In this document: one piece after another, positions 35,673 to 45,381 of the stretch
How positions within the stretch are numbered: the first letter of the stretch is position 1
Layout: each line of letters opens with the position of its first letter
From: a bacterium
Lineage (GTDB): Bacteria; Planctomycetota; Planctomycetia; Pirellulales; Pirellulaceae
Length of the DNA stretch: 64,000 nucleotides
Direction: 5' to 3'
NCBI GenBank assembly: GCA_030430075.1
Contig: JAUIGN010000043.1
Location: 1-64,000 of the forward strand
Translations under genes and position numbers: made by a program
Notes under the pieces: generated by a model
Databases searched by the model: none
What the model was told of the DNA's origin: nothing
The model's input: the letters and a program-made list of their open reading frames with translations, nothing else

Positions 35673-36623
35673 CTAAGGTGCCATCGGGTCTCGAAATCTG
35701 AGATCCTTGCCGCTGCGACGCGGCTGGGTTTCCTCGTTGCCCGGGCCAGGCAGCCCGTCGATTGCCTTGAACGGGTTCCCGCATTGCACCGCCGGGGGCG
35801 GTATCCGGAGCAAAGAAAAGCCGATCCCACGCAACAATAGCAGGACCGTGACCACGGTCGCGCACTGGGCCAGGTTGAGCAGCGTGAAGACGAGGATCCA
35901 GTTCGCACCGCCTCCCGGTGGTCCCAGAGTGATCGTCAGCGTGAGCAATTCGGCTGCCGAAACGGCGGCCACATAGAGTATCCAGACCGGTAGCAGGATG
36001 GCCAGGAGCCGGGCCCGACCGAACGCCAGCCAGATGCACGGCGCGGTGACCAGGGCGTTACACGCGGCAGCCGTGACCAGCAGGACACACAAGGTGCCGT
36101 CCAAGCGAAAGTCGGCGAGGGTGGCATCCGCCAGGATGAAACGCGACAGGGCCAGGCCGATCGACGTCAGGAAGACACCCAGAAACAGGTGCCGCAGGTT
36201 GAACTGGGCGTCCGCCTCTGCCACATCTTCAGCCCGAAAGCGGGGCGGCAGGAGGCGCCAGCGGAACGGTCTGCGAGCCAGCCACAGCGGGACTTGGGTG
36301 GCCACGACGCCGAAGCCGATGGAGACTCCCGCAGTCAGCGATTCGCTAGCGCGATGCCAACTCTCGGCCCGCTGTCCGATCGCGATGGCTTGCCAGATCA
36401 AAACGCCCAGCAGCCCGGCCCAAGGCAGGCGGACAATGACCTTGCCCGGCGCCAGCGCGCCCCAGGCCCCGATCAGATTCAATTCGCCAACAATGATCCC
36501 CACCACCACGACCAGGATATATTCATCGCTTGACGCCGCATCCATGAGCCCGACTGCCATCACGTCGAAGACCCAGAATGCGACCCCCACCGTCGCCAGG
36601 ATGAACCAGTCGAATCGATTCAC
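35673..36623 (-). CDS. Polytopic membrane protein, function unknown
   Basis: The 316-residue protein has about eight hydrophobic helices (e.g. FILATVGVAFWVFDVMAVGL, EYILVVVVGIIVGELNLIG, LLAILLPVWILYVAAVS, WILVFTLLNLAQCATVVTVL). No enzymatic motif or known transporter signature is visible. A QFNLRHLFLGVFLTSIGLAL segment around residue 140 matches the QFSLRxL motif that recurs in planctomycete membrane proteins. The C-terminal 40 residues are hydrophilic. The ATG overlaps the stop codon of the upstream methyltransferase gene by four bases, implying coupled expression. Confidence 0.75.
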   Translation of the reverse strand: MNRFDWFILATVGVAFWVFDVMAVGLMDAASSDEYILVVVVGIIVGELNLIGAWGALAPGKVIVRLPWAGLLGVLIWQAIAIGQRAESWHRASESLTAGVSIGFGVVATQVPLWLARRPFRWRLLPPRFRAEDVAEADAQFNLRHLFLGVFLTSIGLALSRFILADATLADFRLDGTLCVLLVTAAACNALVTAPCIWLAFGRARLLAILLPVWILYVAAVSAAELLTLTITLGPPGGGANWILVFTLLNLAQCATVVTVLLLLRGIGFSLLRIPPPAVQCGNPFKAIDGLPGPGNEETQPRRSGKDLRFRDPMAP

Positions 36624-37483
36624 TGCGGTGGGGATCCCTGGCTGGCCGATTCGGGCTCGGAGTCGGTCTCCGCCGTCGCCCGGTTGGCGTCACTCGAATT
36701 GCGCGCCTCCCTTGCTGGCCTGGCTTCCTCCTGCCGGGGTTCCCCGGACGAAGCTTCCGCGGCGGCGCGAGCTGCCTCTTCCCGATCCAGCACGCCCTGG
36801 GTCGGCGGCTTCTTGGGCATGTCAGGATTCCAACGCAAGGGGACGGTGTAAAGGTAGACGGCGTGCCGCCGCTTCTGCGGGCCGACTTCCACTTCCACCA
36901 CCCGATCGGGCTCGACATCCTCGATATAGAAGTCATGCGAGACGATGCGGGAGCCGGGCTTCATCTCTTCGAACTGCGACGTGAGTCGTTGGATCATCCA
37001 GGGCAACAGGTAAAACATGGCGACGCTGGCTTCGCTCATATCCACCGTGAACACGTCACGTTCCTGAATCGTCACCAGCTCTTTGACGTCGTGCAGTTCG
37101 ACATTCGCCTGGGCTTCGGCGACGCGTTCCGGGTCAATGTCAAAACCGATGCCGCGGCACCCGGTTAGCACGGCGGCCGTCACGACGATTCGCCCATCGC
37201 CGCAGCCCAGATCGTACACGACGTCCTCATCGGTCACGTTGGCCACCTTGACCATGGCGTCAACAACGGAATCGGCCGACGTGATGAATGGAGCGTTCAG
37301 GCGGGGCCGCGGTTTCGGCGTGGGATCGAAGACGAGGTTGTTGGTGCGTTGCGTAAGCACCTGCTGGACAATGAAACCGGCCAGGATCACCACGGCCCCG
37401 GCGATCACCATGACAAGGAGTTTGCGGCGTGGTTTGGCTTCGGAAGCGGCAGCCGAACCGGCGGGCGGCTCGTGTGAATCCAT
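36620..37483 (-). CDS. Membrane-anchored SAM-dependent methyltransferase
   Basis: The 287-residue protein has one membrane helix (about 22-42), then PFITSADSVVDAMVKVANV and a class I methylase motif I YDLGCGDGRIV (90-100), motif II GIGFDIDPERV, and a post-motif LLPWMIQRL. The arrangement (a T-x(3)-VV-x-x-M lead-in followed by DLGCGDGR, ending in GSRIVSHDF) resembles FAM173-like protein-lysine methyltransferases. The acceptor is unknown. The C-terminal 60 residues are a low-complexity Ala/Glu tail. It is coupled to the membrane protein gene downstream. Confidence 0.78.
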   Translation of the reverse strand: MDSHEPPAGSAAASEAKPRRKLLVMVIAGAVVILAGFIVQQVLTQRTNNLVFDPTPKPRPRLNAPFITSADSVVDAMVKVANVTDEDVVYDLGCGDGRIVVTAAVLTGCRGIGFDIDPERVAEAQANVELHDVKELVTIQERDVFTVDMSEASVAMFYLLPWMIQRLTSQFEEMKPGSRIVSHDFYIEDVEPDRVVEVEVGPQKRRHAVYLYTVPLRWNPDMPKKPPTQGVLDREEAARAAAEASSGEPRQEEARPAREARNSSDANRATAETDSEPESASQGSPPQ

Positions 37484-37800
37484 GGAATCTCCCCTGCGCG
37501 AAGTGAGTCCTGCGCGAACTGTGTCAGCAGACGGTCATCTTGGCGGCCCGCGGTCCGCGAGGCAAGGTGGGGCCCCGCGACGGCAACCGTGTCGTGCTGG
37601 TTGTGCAGTCGAGTCGAACCACCTCACGCGGCAGGGCCGCCGCCAGGCTGCGGGCGTGCCGGAATCTCAATCGCTCCCGTTGGTCGCCAAAACTTGACTC
37701 CGAGCGAATGACGTTGGCCCCGCAAGCAGGCTACACTGCTGACTACAGTCCACCGCCGTACGGTCTCCTTGTACCCGTAAGTCTCCAACGTATCTCTGCC
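37484..37800. other. Divergent intergenic region
   Basis: This 317-bp gap lies between the methyltransferase (minus) and HerA-like ATPase (plus) genes. No RNA gene, repeat or recognised operator was seen. Confidence 0.3.
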
Positions 37801-40269
37801 ATGACCAATTACGAAGAACTCGGTGCCTTTTACCTGGGGCGAAATTACGATCTGCAAAGCGGCCAGACACAACCGGCGCCGCTGCTTTACGATGCCAAGG
37901 ACTTGACCACCCACGCCGTCTGCGTCGGGATGACGGGAAGCGGAAAGACGGGCCTCTGTCTGGCTCTCCTGGAAGAAGCGGCCATTGACGGAGTTCCCGC
38001 CATTTGCATCGATCCCAAGGGCGACCTGGGCAATCTCTTGCTGACGTTTCCCGAATTATCGCCCCAGGAGTTTGCACCCTGGGTGGATGCCGGTGAGGCG
38101 ACGCGGCAAGGGCAGACCGTGGAACAGTACGCCAGGCAGACGGCCTCCATGTGGCGCGAAGGATTGGCGGAATGGGATCAAACGCCCGATCGAATTGCCA
38201 GGTTCAAATCCTCCGTGGACATCGGGATCTACACGCCGGGCAGCGATGCGGGAATTCCGCTGTCGATCTTGCGGTCCTTCGCCGCGCCGCCTCCCGCAGT
38301 GATGAAGGATTCCGACGCGCTCCGCGAGTGCATCATGTCCGCGGTCAGCGGGCTGATGGCCTTGATCGGAGTCGATGCCGATCCGATTCGGAGTCGCGAG
38401 CACATCTTTCTCTCGACCATCATGGACCATGCCTGGCGGGAAGGGCGCAGCCTCGACCTGCCCGGGCTGATTCGCGAAATTCAAACGCCTCCCTTCAACA
38501 AGATCGGGGTCATGGATCTGGACACGATCTTCCCTCAACAGGATCGGTTTGCCCTCTCAATGCAGCTCAACAATATCCTGGCCTCACCGGGGTTTTCTTC
38601 CTGGATGAAAGGCGAGCCGCTCGATGTGCATCGGTTGCTGTACACCAGCGATGGCAAGCCCCGGCTGTCGATCATCTCGATTGCCCACTTGTCGGACACC
38701 GAGCGGATGTTTTTCGTGACCACGCTGCTCAACGCGATGGTCGCCTGGATGCGTTCCCAACCAGGCACATCCAGTTTACGGGCCTTGCTTTACATGGATG
38801 AGGTCTTCGGGTACTTCCCGCCAACCGCCATGCCGCCGTCCAAGTTGCCGATGCTGACGTTGCTCAAGCAAGCTCGCGCCTTTGGCCTGGGATGTGTCCT
38901 GGCAACGCAAAACCCCGTCGACCTCGATTACAAGGGGCTGTCAAACTGCGGGACGTGGTTCCTCGGCCGATTGCAAACCGAACGCGACAAGGCCCGCGTG
39001 CTCGACGGCCTGGAGAGTGCTTCCTCAAATACCGGAGCCAACTTCAATCGTGCGGAGATGGAATCGATCCTCTCCAGCTTGGGGAACCGGGTCTTCTTGA
39101 TGAACAACGTGCACGACGATGGTCCGGTGGTCTTTCAAACGCGGTGGGCGTTGTCCTACTTGCGCGGGCCCCTCACTCGATCCCAAATCGAAACGCTGAT
39201 GGCGCCTCGCAAGGCAGCGGCAATGCCACCCCCTGCAGTCTCCGAGGGAAGCCCGGCCGGGATGGCGGCCGGGAAGAAAGGGGACGCAAGTGATGTCGCT
39301 CCGACGAGCCGTGGCAGCCAGCGGCCCCTGCTTCCACCCGGGATCGACGAGTCGTTTATCCTCCCGGCGCGACCCTTGATTGGCAATGCCCGACTGGTCT
39401 ATCGACCGGCCATTTACGGCTTGGCGCGACTGCACTTTGCCAAGTCGACGGCGAAGATCGACCACTGGGAGGACGTGGCCTTACATTGCCTGATGCGCGG
39501 CTCCGTGCCCGATGACCCGTGGGAGCAATCGGAACCGATCGCCCACGCAGCGCTGGAATTTTCCGATGCCCCGGATGACGCGGCGAGTCAGTTTGCGGAC
39601 CTGGCATCCGACTTGACGAAGGCCAAGAACTACACAGCCTGGAAGACGGCCTTGAAGAATCACCTCTATCGCAACCAGACGATGACTGTCTATGCCTGCA
39701 AACCGCTAAAGGCAAAATCTCATGCCGGCGAAACCGAAGGCGAGTTCCGCGTTCGGCTCAAGCAGCTTGCTGCCGAGCAACGGGATCTGGAGGTGGAGAA
39801 GTTGCGGAAGAAGTATGCTCCCAAGCTGAAGCGATTGGCCGACCGAATCGAAACGGCAGCACAACGGGTGGAGCGCGAAGAGGGACAGGTCGGTCAGCAA
39901 TGGATGAAGACCGCAATCTCGGTCGGCCAAACGTTGCTGGGCGCCGTCGTGGGACGCAAGTTGACCAGCGCGACAAACGTCTCGCGGGCTGCCAGCTCGA
40001 TGCGAAGTGCGGGACGGATTGCCAGCGAGAAGGGTGATGTTGAACGGGCCAAGGAAAGCCACGAGAAGCTGCTCAACGAACTGGCGGCACTCAATACCGA
40101 GTTTGAGGAAGCGACCGACCAACTGCGGGCCAGGTTCGAGGCGGGGAACCTCGAGGTCGATGCCACACCCATTCGGCCGCGCAAGTCCGACTTGACCGTC
40201 GAAAAGGTGGCACTCGTCTGGACGCCCTGGATGGTGGACTCGGCCGGCATCGCCGAGCAAGCCTATTGA
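37801..40269 (+). CDS. HerA-like P-loop ATPase / DNA-translocase-type protein
   Basis: The 822-residue protein has Walker A GMTGSGKTG near 44-52 and Walker B LLYMDEVFGYFPP near 329, with a sensor-like Q in LATQNPVDLDYKG and arginine residues in the FLGRLQTERDKARVLDGLE region. This is the HerA/FtsK-superfamily pattern. The last about 250 residues form a charged coiled coil (LKQLAAEQRDLEVEKLRKKY; EKLLNELAALNTEFEEATDQ). HerA proteins pair with NurA nucleases in repair and some defence systems, but no nuclease gene is next to it here. ATG 37801 was chosen because MTNYEELGAFYLGRNYDL begins the domain; the frame upstream has no coding character. Confidence 0.8.
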   Translation: MTNYEELGAFYLGRNYDLQSGQTQPAPLLYDAKDLTTHAVCVGMTGSGKTGLCLALLEEAAIDGVPAICIDPKGDLGNLLLTFPELSPQEFAPWVDAGEATRQGQTVEQYARQTASMWREGLAEWDQTPDRIARFKSSVDIGIYTPGSDAGIPLSILRSFAAPPPAVMKDSDALRECIMSAVSGLMALIGVDADPIRSREHIFLSTIMDHAWREGRSLDLPGLIREIQTPPFNKIGVMDLDTIFPQQDRFALSMQLNNILASPGFSSWMKGEPLDVHRLLYTSDGKPRLSIISIAHLSDTERMFFVTTLLNAMVAWMRSQPGTSSLRALLYMDEVFGYFPPTAMPPSKLPMLTLLKQARAFGLGCVLATQNPVDLDYKGLSNCGTWFLGRLQTERDKARVLDGLESASSNTGANFNRAEMESILSSLGNRVFLMNNVHDDGPVVFQTRWALSYLRGPLTRSQIETLMAPRKAAAMPPPAVSEGSPAGMAAGKKGDASDVAPTSRGSQRPLLPPGIDESFILPARPLIGNARLVYRPAIYGLARLHFAKSTAKIDHWEDVALHCLMRGSVPDDPWEQSEPIAHAALEFSDAPDDAASQFADLASDLTKAKNYTAWKTALKNHLYRNQTMTVYACKPLKAKSHAGETEGEFRVRLKQLAAEQRDLEVEKLRKKYAPKLKRLADRIETAAQRVEREEGQVGQQWMKTAISVGQTLLGAVVGRKLTSATNVSRAASSMRSAGRIASEKGDVERAKESHEKLLNELAALNTEFEEATDQLRARFEAGNLEVDATPIRPRKSDLTVEKVALVWTPWMVDSAGIAEQAY

Positions 40270-40488
40270 GCGTCGGGATCACCAGCGGTTCAGCGCAAGC
40301 CGCACGCCAGCACGACCCGTCAACAGGTTTCTCGCCGTCGCCACCGCCTGGCGACGAGCACGGTCGACGTGGTTCGTTAGCCCGCCTGATATGCGCGCTT
40401 GGGGTATGTTCACCGCAAGAGATCGCCACACAACGACCCGGACTGAATCGTTGTTCGACCCCAAAATCATCCGCCGCGGGCCTGCAAA

Positions 40489-41682
40489 CTACGTCAAGGT
40501 ACCGTCCGCGATGCCCTGCAGTTCATCCAGCAAGCGGCCGATCATCGCGTCGTCGTGGGCATAGCTCAGGCTGATGCGTAACAGCGACTCACCTTCGGGA
40601 ACCGAGGGCGGGCGGATTCCCGGCACGAACAGGCCCCGGGCATGCAGGGTTGCGGCCGCCTGAGCGGTGGCGCCGGGATCGCCGATGAAGAGCGGGATAA
40701 TCTGGCTTTGCGAATTGCCGATCGTCCACCCTTGGTCGACCAGCGCTTGCCGCACCGTGGCTGCCGTCTGCAATAACTGGGAACGCCGTTCCGGTTGTTG
40801 GCGGACGATCCGCAGGGCGGCCCGTCCGGCCGCCGCCGCCGCGGCAGGAGGTGCCGTCGAGAAGACGTAGGAGCGGGCTCGATTGGCCAGCCAGTCAATC
40901 AACGCGCGTCGACCGGCCACGAAGCCGCCAACGGAACCGAGTGCCTTGCTGAGCGTGCCCACATGCACATCGACGCGGTCCTCGACTCCCAAGGCTTCAC
41001 TGATCCCGCGGCCCTGCACGCCGAATACCCCGGTGGCATGCGCTTCATCGACCAGGAGCATCGCTTCGTGCCGGTCAGCCAGTCGCGTGATCTCCGGCAG
41101 CGGGGCGAAGTCGCCGTCCATGCTGAACAGACCGTCGGTAACGATCAACCGGCGGCGGGCCTGCGAATCCTCCAGCAACCGGCTGAGATGGTCCATGTCA
41201 CCATGGCGGTAGACGCGCACATCGGCACCGGACAAGCGGCATCCGTCAATGATGCTGGCGTGATTCTTGGCGTCGCTGAAGATCACATCACCCCGACCTG
41301 CCAAGGCGGTGATTGCGCCCACGTTGGCGGCGTATCCCGACGAGAACAGGAGGGCCGCTTCGGTGCCCTCAAAATCGGCCAGCTCGCATTCCAGGGCGGC
41401 GTGTTCCGTGCCCCGCCCCGCCACCAGCGGGCTGGCGCCGGCGCCCCAGCCGGCGGCACGCATCGCTGCTTCCACCGCATCACCACCGGCGCGATGGGCC
41501 AGATCCAAGTAATCATTCGAGCCGAAATTGAGCAACTCGCAGCCGTCCAGACAGATCACGGCGCCTTGGGCAAGCTGCCGTTCGCGCAGTGAACGTCGGA
41601 GTTGCCTGGTCTCCAACTGTGCGAGCGCTTCGTCGATCCACAGCGTTGATTTTTCGACCATCGGCGGCAAGCGCAATTCCAA
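40489..41682 (-). CDS. bioF: 8-amino-7-oxononanoate synthase (alpha-oxoamine synthase)
   Basis: The 397-residue PLP enzyme condenses an acyl thioester with an amino acid, in biotin synthesis pimeloyl-CoA/ACP with alanine. Signature parts are LNFGSNDYLDLA (51-62), FSSGYAANVGAI, VTDGLFSMDGDFAPL, VDEAHATGVFG (211-221) and the PLP-binding Lys about residue 246 in VGTLSKALGSVGGF. Length is normal for BioF. No other biotin gene is in the window, so related enzymes (KBL-like or serine palmitoyl-transferase-like) are possible, though the KBL-specific pattern is not evident. An alternative start is Met 8. Confidence 0.85.
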   Translation of the reverse strand: MELRLPPMVEKSTLWIDEALAQLETRQLRRSLRERQLAQGAVICLDGCELLNFGSNDYLDLAHRAGGDAVEAAMRAAGWGAGASPLVAGRGTEHAALECELADFEGTEAALLFSSGYAANVGAITALAGRGDVIFSDAKNHASIIDGCRLSGADVRVYRHGDMDHLSRLLEDSQARRRLIVTDGLFSMDGDFAPLPEITRLADRHEAMLLVDEAHATGVFGVQGRGISEALGVEDRVDVHVGTLSKALGSVGGFVAGRRALIDWLANRARSYVFSTAPPAAAAAAGRAALRIVRQQPERRSQLLQTAATVRQALVDQGWTIGNSQSQIIPLFIGDPGATAQAAATLHARGLFVPGIRPPSVPEGESLLRISLSYAHDDAMIGRLLDELQGIADGTLT

Positions 41683-41754
41683 GTAGGCTGTCGGGGAGCG
41701 GTCGTTGAACCGGCCTGGCGGGCCAGTCGACGACCGACCTCGGTTTCGGCGACG

Positions 41755-42423
41755 TCAGCGGTTGATCTTCTGGTTGGACACCAGAAAGGAGACCACGCGT
41801 TCGGCCAACTCGTCCGGCGTTTCTCCGGCAGCGTCGAGGTGCAGTTCGGGGTTCGCCGGTGCTTCGTAGGGGTCGTCGATCCCGGTGAAGCCCTTGATCT
41901 TGCCGGCACGCGCTTGCCGGTAAAGGCCCTTTGGGTCACGCGATTCGCAAACTTCCAACGGAGCGTCGACGAAGACTTCGATGAAGTCGCCCGCCCGCCC
42001 GGATGCCTCGACTCTGGCCCGCACCGCGTCGCGGTCTTGGCGGTACGGACTGACAAACGCGGTCAGCGTGACCAGGCCGCTGGTGGCAAATAACTCGGCA
42101 ACCGCGCCGATCCGGCGAATGTTCTCTTCGCGATCCTGGGCGGAAAAGCCGAGCCCGAACCGGGCGGCGAATTCTGCGCCGTGCGATTCCTCCAGCAGTT
42201 GCGGTGTGGCATTGAGCCCGTGCCGGACGTTGTCGCCATCCAGCAAGACGCTGTGCACACCCAGGTCGTGCAGCTTGTGGTCCACCAGGTTAGCGAGGGT
42301 GCTCTTGCCGCAACCGCTCAGGCCCGTGAACCAGACCACGCAGCCACGGTGGCCGTTCAGCCGCTCGCGCTGATCGCGCGTAATACTGGGTGGGTGCCAG
42401 ACAATCTTGGGTGGTTCGGTCAA
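41755..42423 (-). CDS. cysC: Adenylylsulfate (APS) kinase
   Basis: The 222-residue kinase phosphorylates adenylylsulfate to PAPS. The P-loop is TGLSGCGKSTLAN, the conserved LLDGDNVRHGL motif follows, then FGLGFSAQDREENIRR, the phospho-acceptor Ser segment TLTAFVSPYRQDR, EVFVDAPLEVCE and the family's KIKGFTGIDDPYE. A TTG at 42423 (LTEPPKIVWHPPS) is preferred: GGAG lies at suitable spacing upstream, the protein then has a normal length, and the frame up to 42648 contains no further Met. No sulfate adenylyltransferase gene is nearby, so the APS source is encoded elsewhere. It lies 72 bp upstream of bioF on the same strand. Confidence 0.85.
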   Translation of the reverse strand: MTEPPKIVWHPPSITRDQRERLNGHRGCVVWFTGLSGCGKSTLANLVDHKLHDLGVHSVLLDGDNVRHGLNATPQLLEESHGAEFAARFGLGFSAQDREENIRRIGAVAELFATSGLVTLTAFVSPYRQDRDAVRARVEASGRAGDFIEVFVDAPLEVCESRDPKGLYRQARAGKIKGFTGIDDPYEAPANPELHLDAAGETPDELAERVVSFLVSNQKINR

Positions 42424-42948
42424 GGCGGAGAACTCCAACAATCGCGTGTCTTCGGGAAAGGCCTGAATATGTGGTTGTCCACGTTGGTTGGTTGTGAACG
42501 GCGCGACCGGGTCCGGGGAGCCGCGCCGTACACGGCCAGCAATTGGACCGCTGCGCGGGGCGCAGCCGTCTGGCGAACCTGGCAGCCGGGAACAACGGCG
42601 CACGGATCGACTGGAGGCGACCCAGGCTGGCGACCAGAGGCCAGCCAATCATTGGTTAAACTTTCTGAATCTTCTCCGCTTCCTATTTGACCCAGGTTGA
42701 CTAGAGGGCCGGCATTTGGAGGTTGCTTTTCCGATGGTCGCGCGGATCAGGCCGTTTTCCGGCTTGATCGACAACCTGTTTGCCGTTCGTGATCGCTCTT
42801 GTGCGTCGTCTCGTAGGCTGCTCGGCCTGCCGACTTGACAAGTACCAGGATGATGATTACCACTCCGTTGGTAAAGTACATCCCTACACGATGCTAGCAC
42901 ACTGCAGTTGGTACCGCAGTCGCTGTCGCCGCAAAATGAGGCACTTCT
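42424..42948. other. 525-bp divergent intergenic region
   Basis: The gap separates APS kinase (minus) and glycogen phosphorylase (plus). No gene, repeat or known RNA element was recognised. Promoters for both genes are expected here. Confidence 0.3.
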
Positions 42949-45147
42949 ATGAGTCGAGTGGATACAATGATGGCCCCGGAAACGACCCAAGCCAATGCTG
43001 GCGAATTAAGCCCCGAGGTGCTTTACGACAAATGCATGGTTTTGGCGCGGAACCTCTGGTGGGCGTGGCACCCCGAGGTGGTGAATCTATTCCGTGATCT
43101 CGACCCGATTCGCTGGCGGCAACTGGATCACAACCCGATTGCTTTGTTGCACGAGTTCACACCGGAGCGGCTGGCGGCGCGGGCCTCGGAGATGGTCCTC
43201 TACAGCCGGATTAATTATGCCGTCCGGCGGCTCAAAGAGTACATGTCGACCCAACCGCCGTGGGGTGCGACCAACACGGGCATTCTGGGCGGACGTCCGG
43301 TGGCCTATTTCTCGGCGGAGTTCGGCCTGCATGAGTCCTTGCCGATCTACTCGGGTGGCTTGGGCGTCCTTTCCGGTGACCACATCAAGAGTGCCAGTGG
43401 TCTGGGCATCCCGTTGGTGGCGATCGGACTGTTTTACGGGCAGGGATATTTTCGCCAGCACCTGGACGAGGACGACTATCAGCGCGAAGAGTACCAGGAC
43501 ACGAAGGTCGAGAACACGCCGCTCGAGCCGGCCCTTGGTAAAGACGGCAAGCCGATTACGATCCAGATCGATACCCGCAGCGGGCAGATTTTTGCCAAGG
43601 TCTGGCACGTGCATGTCGGCCGCGTTTCGCTGTATTTGCTGGACTCGAATGTCGAGGGCAACAAGCCGGAAGACCGCGAGTTGACGAGCCGTCTCTACGG
43701 GGGCGACGAGCGGACGCGGATTCGCCAGGAGTTGCTGCTCGGCGTCGGCGGCGTCAAGGCCCTCCGTGCGCTGGGCATCAATCCGGGCGTTTACCATTTG
43801 AACGAAGGCCACAGCGCATTTGGATCACTGGAGGTGATCCGCGAATATATGCACGATGACGGCATGTCGTTCGACGACGCGTTGCGCGAGGTCGCTCAGA
43901 AGTCGGTCTTCACGACGCACACTCCCGTTCCGGCCGGGCATGATCGCTTTGACGGGAGCCTGGTGGAAGAGCACCTTGGTCCGCTTCGCGATCAGTTGGG
44001 AATCTCCTACGAACAGTTGATGGGCCTGGGGCGTGTCGAGCCGCAGAACGAGAACGAGTCGTTTTGCATGACGGTTGTCGGGCTCAAGCTGACACGTCGT
44101 GCGAATGCGGTGAGTGCCTTGCACGGCCACGTGTCGCGAAGAATGTGGGCCCACCTCTGGCCATGGCGTGTGGAGGAAGAGATTCCGATCGGTCACATCA
44201 CCAACGGGGTGCATATTCCCAGTTGGCTTGCCTGGCAGATGAACCAGTTGTACGACCGTCATTTTCCGGCCGACTGGATGGACAAGATGGGTGAGGCGAA
44301 GGCCTGGGAGAACATCTATACCGTCGATCCGGGCGAATTGTGGGAGACCCATAACGCGCTGAAGAACTTGATGCTGCAGTTTGTCCGTCGGCGGGTGAGC
44401 CGCCAGTGCCGCCGCCGCGGTGAGAGTGAAGAGGCGGTGGAAACCGCCCGCAATCTGCTCGACCCGGGCGCGCTGACGATCGGCTTCGCGCGGCGTTTCG
44501 CGACGTACAAGCGGGCCAGCCTGTTGCTCTACGATATCGATCGTCTGTTTGACCTGCTCAACGACAAGGACCGGCCCATCCAGATCGTGTTTGCCGGGAA
44601 GGCGCATCCGAAGGACGAGCCGGGTAAGCAGTTTATTCAGCGAATCGCCCAGACACGCCGCGATCACCGCTTCAACAACCGGCTTGTCTACGTGGAAGAC
44701 TACGACATCAATGTCTGCCGTCATCTGATCCATGGCGTCGATGTCTGGTTGAACAACCCGCGGCGGCCCTTGGAGGCTTCCGGTACAAGCGGCCAGAAAG
44801 TCGTGCTCAACGGCGGACTCAATATGTCGGTCCTCGACGGCTGGTGGGCGGAGGCCTACAACGGCAAGAACGGTTTCGCGATCGGCGATGGTCGCACGCA
44901 TGTCTCCGACGAGGTGATGGACCGTCGCGATGCCGAATCGTTGTACAGCGTGCTGGAAGAGCAGGTCGTCCCGATGTTCTACGATCGGGACGATGACGGC
45001 CTGCCACACAAGTGGATCGACTTCATGATGAACTCGATTGCCACGCTGGCCTGGCGGTTTAGCGCTCACCGTATGGTGATGGACTACACACGGGCCTGCT
45101 ATGTGCCGGCTGCTGGCGGTCTGAGTTGTGATATGGACGTACAGTAA
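42949..45147 (+). CDS. glgP: Alpha-glucan (glycogen) phosphorylase
   Basis: The 732-residue enzyme phosphorolyses alpha-1,4-glucan to glucose 1-phosphate and belongs to the shorter, TIGR02094-type branch of phosphorylases. N-terminal marks are NLWWAWHPEVVNLFRDLDP and YFSAEFGLHESLPIYSGGLG; the catalytic core includes HLNEGHSAFGSLEVI, HTPVPAGHDRF, TNGVHIPSW and FARRFATYKRASLL. The PLP Lys lies in SGTSGQKVVLNGGLNMS near residue 620. GAGG seven bases before ATG 42949 supports the start. Confidence 0.92.
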   Translation: MSRVDTMMAPETTQANAGELSPEVLYDKCMVLARNLWWAWHPEVVNLFRDLDPIRWRQLDHNPIALLHEFTPERLAARASEMVLYSRINYAVRRLKEYMSTQPPWGATNTGILGGRPVAYFSAEFGLHESLPIYSGGLGVLSGDHIKSASGLGIPLVAIGLFYGQGYFRQHLDEDDYQREEYQDTKVENTPLEPALGKDGKPITIQIDTRSGQIFAKVWHVHVGRVSLYLLDSNVEGNKPEDRELTSRLYGGDERTRIRQELLLGVGGVKALRALGINPGVYHLNEGHSAFGSLEVIREYMHDDGMSFDDALREVAQKSVFTTHTPVPAGHDRFDGSLVEEHLGPLRDQLGISYEQLMGLGRVEPQNENESFCMTVVGLKLTRRANAVSALHGHVSRRMWAHLWPWRVEEEIPIGHITNGVHIPSWLAWQMNQLYDRHFPADWMDKMGEAKAWENIYTVDPGELWETHNALKNLMLQFVRRRVSRQCRRRGESEEAVETARNLLDPGALTIGFARRFATYKRASLLLYDIDRLFDLLNDKDRPIQIVFAGKAHPKDEPGKQFIQRIAQTRRDHRFNNRLVYVEDYDINVCRHLIHGVDVWLNNPRRPLEASGTSGQKVVLNGGLNMSVLDGWWAEAYNGKNGFAIGDGRTHVSDEVMDRRDAESLYSVLEEQVVPMFYDRDDDGLPHKWIDFMMNSIATLAWRFSAHRMVMDYTRACYVPAAGGLSCDMDVQ

Positions 45148-45381
45148 GACGCCGCTTCCCCGGTGTTGCGACGGATTGGTGGCTGGGTGAGTGCCTTGTC
45201 TCGGCTTTGATTGCGGGAAGGCAATGCGGGGTAAGCCGCGGGAGTGTGCCGCACACACCGGGCCGTCTCGATTTGTGAGAGCTACTCCGACTTGTGGGTC
45301 AGCTTCAGTTTGTCGGGTCGGAACCCTTCCCATCGCCAACCCCGAATGGGTCCTTGGTCAAAGCACTTGAGGTTCGTTCGC

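Noticed and set aside
37601..37640. Possible tRNA T-arm (GAGTCGAACC)
   Set aside because: No acceptor stem or anticodon arm can be drawn around it.
40489..42423. Biotin or sulfate assimilation operon
   Set aside because: Only bioF and cysC are present; they belong to different pathways and no further pathway gene is adjacent.
43825..45339. 504-codon minus-strand open frame
   Set aside because: Antisense to glycogen phosphorylase; the plus strand is a canonical enzyme.
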